Positions 6,680 to 8,898 of a DNA stretch of 8,898 bases are shown here, in pieces (positions within the stretch are counted from its first letter, which is position 1; the number at the start of each line of letters is the position of its first letter). Source of the stretch: an uncultured Corynebacterium sp. (GTDB lineage: Bacteria; Actinomycetota; Actinomycetes; Mycobacteriales; Mycobacteriaceae); assembly GCF_943912665.1 (NCBI RefSeq), contig NZ_CALTVG010000074.1, positions 1 through 8,898 of the forward strand, in the 5' to 3' direction. The notes under the pieces are model-generated. The model worked only from the letters and a program-made list of their open reading frames with translations, made no database searches and was not told the origin of the DNA. The translations under genes were made by a program, and so were the position numbers.

Positions 6680-8116
6680 CTAGGGCTCCAGCGGCGGCAC
6701 GCCCGGCGCGCCGGCGGACATCCACTCCCGCACGACCTGCGTGGCATGCACGTCGCCCGCGTTATAGCGCAGAATCTGCGCCCGGGCAGTAGTGTCCCCA
6801 GCCACGGCCGTGCGGCGCGCGTTGACGGACTCCTCACCGTCGAAGTCCTCGGGCCACGCAAACCCCGCCACCGGAGCCACGGTCTTCAGGCCCAGTCCGG
6901 TAGTCCCCGCAAAACTACGCTTCACGTGGGCAAACAGGTCCACCCACTCCGCAGAGGAGATGAAGCTTTCCACCTCTGCCAGGTCCGGATAGTGAAAGCG
7001 CTGTGCGGACCTGCGCATCCAGTGGTTCTCCCCGTGCGCCGAGTAGCAATAGGCCGCAAAGGTCTTGCCCGCAGCGTGGGCCTGCGCGCGCACGTCCATG
7101 AGCCACCGCCAGAACTCAGCGAAGTTCTCCGCCTCGGCGCGCCCGCCCAGCGGATCCCAGGTCACGAAGGGGATGTACTCCCCATTCAGGCGCGCGCCCC
7201 ACAGGTAGGCGCCCTGGTCCATGTAGGCCTCCATGTCCACGTCGACCTCCACGTCCGCGCGCGGAACCGTCACCGCGCCGCGGCGCAGCAGCGGGATACC
7301 CTCGCGCCAGGCGGCGGCGAGGGTGGAGGGGGCGCCCAGGGAGGCGTCGATAAGCGCCTGCACCGTGGTGATCCCCCGCTCCCGGTATGGACGGGCCCGG
7401 TCCCCCGGCAGGAAGAGCGAAATGTCGTCGCGGGCCTTGAGCTCCTCTTCGCACAGGGGCCAGAAGCGGCAGGAGGCGCACTCCTTCACCCGACGCGGGC
7501 CCTCCGGAAGCGGCTGGGCCAGGGCGGCATCGACGGCAAACCGGGAGGTATCCGTAACAAAGGCCTGGGTGCGGTCCTGCCCAATCGCGGCCCCCCGCCC
7601 GGAGTTCAGGCCCGCCTCCGCCAATCCGCGGGCGGCCAGCGCCAAGCGGTAGCCGTCCACGGCATGGTGCCGAATCTTGTACTTCGCCGGCAGGGGCTCG
7701 CTAAGACCTAAGCGGTGGGTCGGCACCACCGGGGTGCGGGCGCGCTCGTGCGGGCGGGCCACGCGGTGATCGGAGACGATGACGGGGCTGTAGTTGTCGC
7801 CGTCGCGGACGAGGAGCTCCACCCGGACCATCCACTCACTGGTGGACAAGACCGCGTTGGTGATGTGGGTATAGCCATAGGCCAGGGCCTCCAGCGTGGC
7901 CATGGCACGCTCAAAGTCGGTACCCTCCAGGTCAATGCGGCGGAAGCGGCCGGGGCCGGTGCGGGGCACGAGTGCCAAGGCAGCCTCGATCGCCGCCGCG
8001 TGACGCTCGGCGCGGGCTTGGCTGACGGGGGTTCGCGGAATATCTGGATGCGCGCGGCGCTGCACCAATCGGTAGCGGCAGCCCACGAGGTCCGTGGCAA
8101 CGAGCACATCCTTCAC
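6680..8116 (-). CDS. TM0106-type putative nuclease: Cas4/RecB-like Fe-S region fused to an RNase H-like exonuclease domain
   Basis: Cytoplasmic protein of 478 aa from GTG 8116. The N-terminal half resembles RecB/Cas4 nucleases: DLVGCRYRLVQRR near 9-21 supplies C13, and CASCRFWPLC at 213-222 supplies CX2CX5C, together the four Cys expected for a 4Fe-4S cluster. The position where the family has (D/E)XK reads SDHR (115-118), so the catalytic Lys appears replaced by Arg. The C-terminal half is a YprB/RNase H-like 3'-5' exonuclease fold: VDVDMEAY at 291-298, HGENHW at 361-366, WVDLF at 391-395, LGLKTVAPVAGF at 408-419, and RYNAGDVHATQVVREWM at 450-466. Acidic residues D294/E296, E363, D393 and D455 are in place. 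A role in DNA repair or processing is likely but unproven. There is no strong ribosome-binding site, so translation may be leaderless. The gene diverges from the coiled-coil gene and converges on the membrane protein gene 58 bp away, with no obvious terminator between. Confidence 0.85.
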   Translation of the reverse strand: MKDVLVATDLVGCRYRLVQRRAHPDIPRTPVSQARAERHAAAIEAALALVPRTGPGRFRRIDLEGTDFERAMATLEALAYGYTHITNAVLSTSEWMVRVELLVRDGDNYSPVIVSDHRVARPHERARTPVVPTHRLGLSEPLPAKYKIRHHAVDGYRLALAARGLAEAGLNSGRGAAIGQDRTQAFVTDTSRFAVDAALAQPLPEGPRRVKECASCRFWPLCEEELKARDDISLFLPGDRARPYRERGITTVQALIDASLGAPSTLAAAWREGIPLLRRGAVTVPRADVEVDVDMEAYMDQGAYLWGARLNGEYIPFVTWDPLGGRAEAENFAEFWRWLMDVRAQAHAAGKTFAAYCYSAHGENHWMRRSAQRFHYPDLAEVESFISSAEWVDLFAHVKRSFAGTTGLGLKTVAPVAGFAWPEDFDGEESVNARRTAVAGDTTARAQILRYNAGDVHATQVVREWMSAGAPGVPPLEP

Positions 8117-8141
8117 ACCAGGTGAGCTTAGTAGACCACCT

Positions 8142-8150
8142 TGCTAGAGT
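8142..8150 (+). promoter_or_regulatory. Probable extended -10 promoter of the coiled-coil gene
   Basis: TGCTAGAGT contains a TGN extension plus TAGAGT, which fits the TANANT pattern of corynebacterial -10 elements. It predicts a start near 8157 and a leader of about 35 nt. It lies in the 75-bp gap between the divergent nuclease and coiled-coil genes. No equally good element was seen for the nuclease gene. Confidence 0.42.
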
Positions 8151-8179
8151 TGTAGCGAGACCCTAACGATAGATAACTT

Positions 8180-8184
8180 AAGGA
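8180..8184 (+). promoter_or_regulatory. Ribosome-binding site of the coiled-coil gene
   Basis: AAGGA lies 7 nt before ATG 8192, a near-ideal Shine-Dalgarno. It is the strongest in the window and suggests good expression of this small basic protein. Confidence 0.7.
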
Positions 8185-8191
8185 CGATTCC

Positions 8192-8824
8192 ATGAGCATC
8201 CTGAAGAAGATTCGCAAGGCCCGCCGTGAGGCCCGCGCCGAGATCAAGGCCGCCAAGACTCGCGCAAAGGCCGAGGTCAAGGCGGCGGATAAGGCGAAGC
8301 ACCGCCAGCAGAAGCTGCTGGCCAAGCAGGAGAAGGCACTCATCAAGTCCGAGGAGAAGGGCCTGAAGAAGCGCCGCAAGCACGAGTACAAGATGGCCCA
8401 GAAGGAACTTGAGCGCATCAAGGAAGGCCGTTTTAACAAGAACAACGTGAAGCGCTACGCCGGCGCCCTGCGCACCGCCGCCCCGCTGCTCCTGCCGCTG
8501 ATCTACCGCGGCATCACCGCCGCGCAGCGCGAGATGGAGAAGAAGCGCGCCCAGAAGGCCGGCGTTTCCGCCGACCAGCTGGCGTCCTTCTCCGGCCACG
8601 GCGCCCCGCTCAAGGCCCGCACCGCCGGCATCCGCAACTCCCTCAAGGAGGCCAACGTCCCGGCCGGCTTCAAGCGCGATGTCAAGGAGCGCCTCAACGA
8701 GCTGGACTCCGCCATCGACAACGCCGAGTACATGACGGACCAGCAGCGCCAGCGCACCCACCGCGCCATTTCCGGCGAGATTGATTCCATCAACGCCGAG
8801 ATCCAGGCCAAGCTGCAGGCCTAA
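8192..8824 (+). CDS. Basic coiled-coil protein of unknown function (DUF6474-like)
   Basis: The 210-aa protein has three visible parts. Residues 4-80 are a very Lys/Ala/Arg/Glu-rich helix with coiled-coil spacing (e.g. KKIRKARREARAEIKAAK). Residues 92-108 are short and hydrophobic (LRTAAPLLLPLIYRGIT), too short and too interrupted by prolines to be a confident membrane span. Residues 145-210 form a second charged helical region (SLKEANVPAGFKRDVKERL...EIQAKLQA). It resembles an actinobacterial family that I recall as DUF6474; no biochemical role is known to me. Homology to phage-shock PspA is not supported. The basic N-terminus could bind nucleic acid or acidic membranes, which is only an inference. 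A strong ribosome-binding site and a good promoter precede it. It is divergent from the nuclease gene, so the two may share control. No terminator hairpin with a T tract is seen after the stop. Confidence 0.85.
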   Translation: MSILKKIRKARREARAEIKAAKTRAKAEVKAADKAKHRQQKLLAKQEKALIKSEEKGLKKRRKHEYKMAQKELERIKEGRFNKNNVKRYAGALRTAAPLLLPLIYRGITAAQREMEKKRAQKAGVSADQLASFSGHGAPLKARTAGIRNSLKEANVPAGFKRDVKERLNELDSAIDNAEYMTDQQRQRTHRAISGEIDSINAEIQAKLQA

Positions 8825-8831
8825 GACTGTT

Positions 8832-8853
8832 ATGTCCATAGGGTTTTGGACAT
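8832..8853. repeat. Inverted repeat ATGTCCA/TGGACAT
   Basis: Perfect 7-bp arms at 8832-8838 and 8847-8853 flank an 8-nt loop, 7 bp after the coiled-coil gene stop. There is no T tract on either side, so it is a poor intrinsic terminator. Its second arm enters the 24-bp tandem repeat that follows. Confidence 0.55.
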
Positions 8854-8898
8854 GGAGTCCGGTGTCTTCTTGGACAAGGAGTCCATGGAGTTCTTGGA
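8846..8898. repeat. Imperfect 24-bp tandem repeat running off the window edge
   Basis: Two full units, 8846-8869 and 8870-8893, both start TTGGACA(T/A)GGAGTCC and end TTC, and a third begins with TTGGA at 8894. TGGAC/GTCCA dyads are nested within (8871-8875 with 8881-8885). GTCCAT...TTGGA at 8881-8898 also resembles 8834-8850, with one gap. The repeat continues beyond the window, so its copy number is unknown. Confidence 0.6.

Noticed and set aside
6746..7711. Plus-strand open frame of 321 aa opposite the nuclease gene
   Set aside because: There is no recognisable domain, and the opposite strand carries clear Fe-S and RNase H motifs.
6680..8116. CRISPR association of the Cas4-like protein
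   Set aside because: No repeat-spacer array or other cas gene is visible, and the RNase H-like fusion fits the TM0106-type family rather than CRISPR Cas4.
8144..8839. Minus-strand open frame of 231 aa opposite the coiled-coil gene
   Set aside because: The Leu/Gly/Ala/Val-rich product is the mirror of a Lys/Ala/Glu-rich gene. The plus-strand gene has a good promoter and ribosome-binding site.
8832..8853. Intrinsic terminator for the coiled-coil gene
   Set aside because: The 7-bp inverted repeat has no T tract after it and merges into the tandem repeat.

Overview
The window is high-GC bacterial DNA and almost certainly from a Corynebacterium. The evidence is the C-terminus of a corynebacterial-type manganese superoxide dismutase at the left edge, the Cys-Cys-ending small protein beside CstA and an ArsA-like ATPase, GTG/TTG starts, and a Lys/Ala-rich coiled-coil protein of corynebacterial type. 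All calls were made by reading the sequence; no database search was run.

Left part (1-3259, plus strand): the sodA tail ends in a strong rho-independent terminator. A 236-bp intergenic region follows, holding short direct repeats, an extended -10 promoter and a GC-rich hairpin in the predicted leader. It leads into a tightly packed three-gene unit: a short-form CstA-family transporter, an 85-aa soluble protein ending in Cys-Cys, and a single-domain ArsA/Get3-like ATPase. The reading frames overlap by 11 and 10 bp, which suggests co-translation and a shared function. This is the most interesting system in the window. The CstA plus Cys-Cys-tail pairing parallels enteric CstA-YbdD and BtsT-YjiX, and here an ATPase of the ArsA/Get3 class is added.

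Middle part (3207-6621): a LysR-type regulator on the minus strand overlaps the end of the ATPase gene tail to tail by 53 bp. It diverges from a YnfM-like MFS transporter whose first membrane segment is put out of frame by one extra C in a C4 run (4241-4244). Eleven bp after the MFS stop begins a 429-aa polytopic membrane protein. It resembles the membrane module found N-terminal to actinobacterial multicopper oxidases, but here it stands alone.

Right part (6680-8898): a minus-strand TM0106-type protein joins a Cas4/RecB-like Fe-S region to an RNase H-like exonuclease domain. It diverges from a 210-aa basic coiled-coil protein (DUF6474-like). The last ~65 bp hold an imperfect 24-bp tandem repeat with nested TGGAC/GTCCA dyads that runs off the edge of the window.
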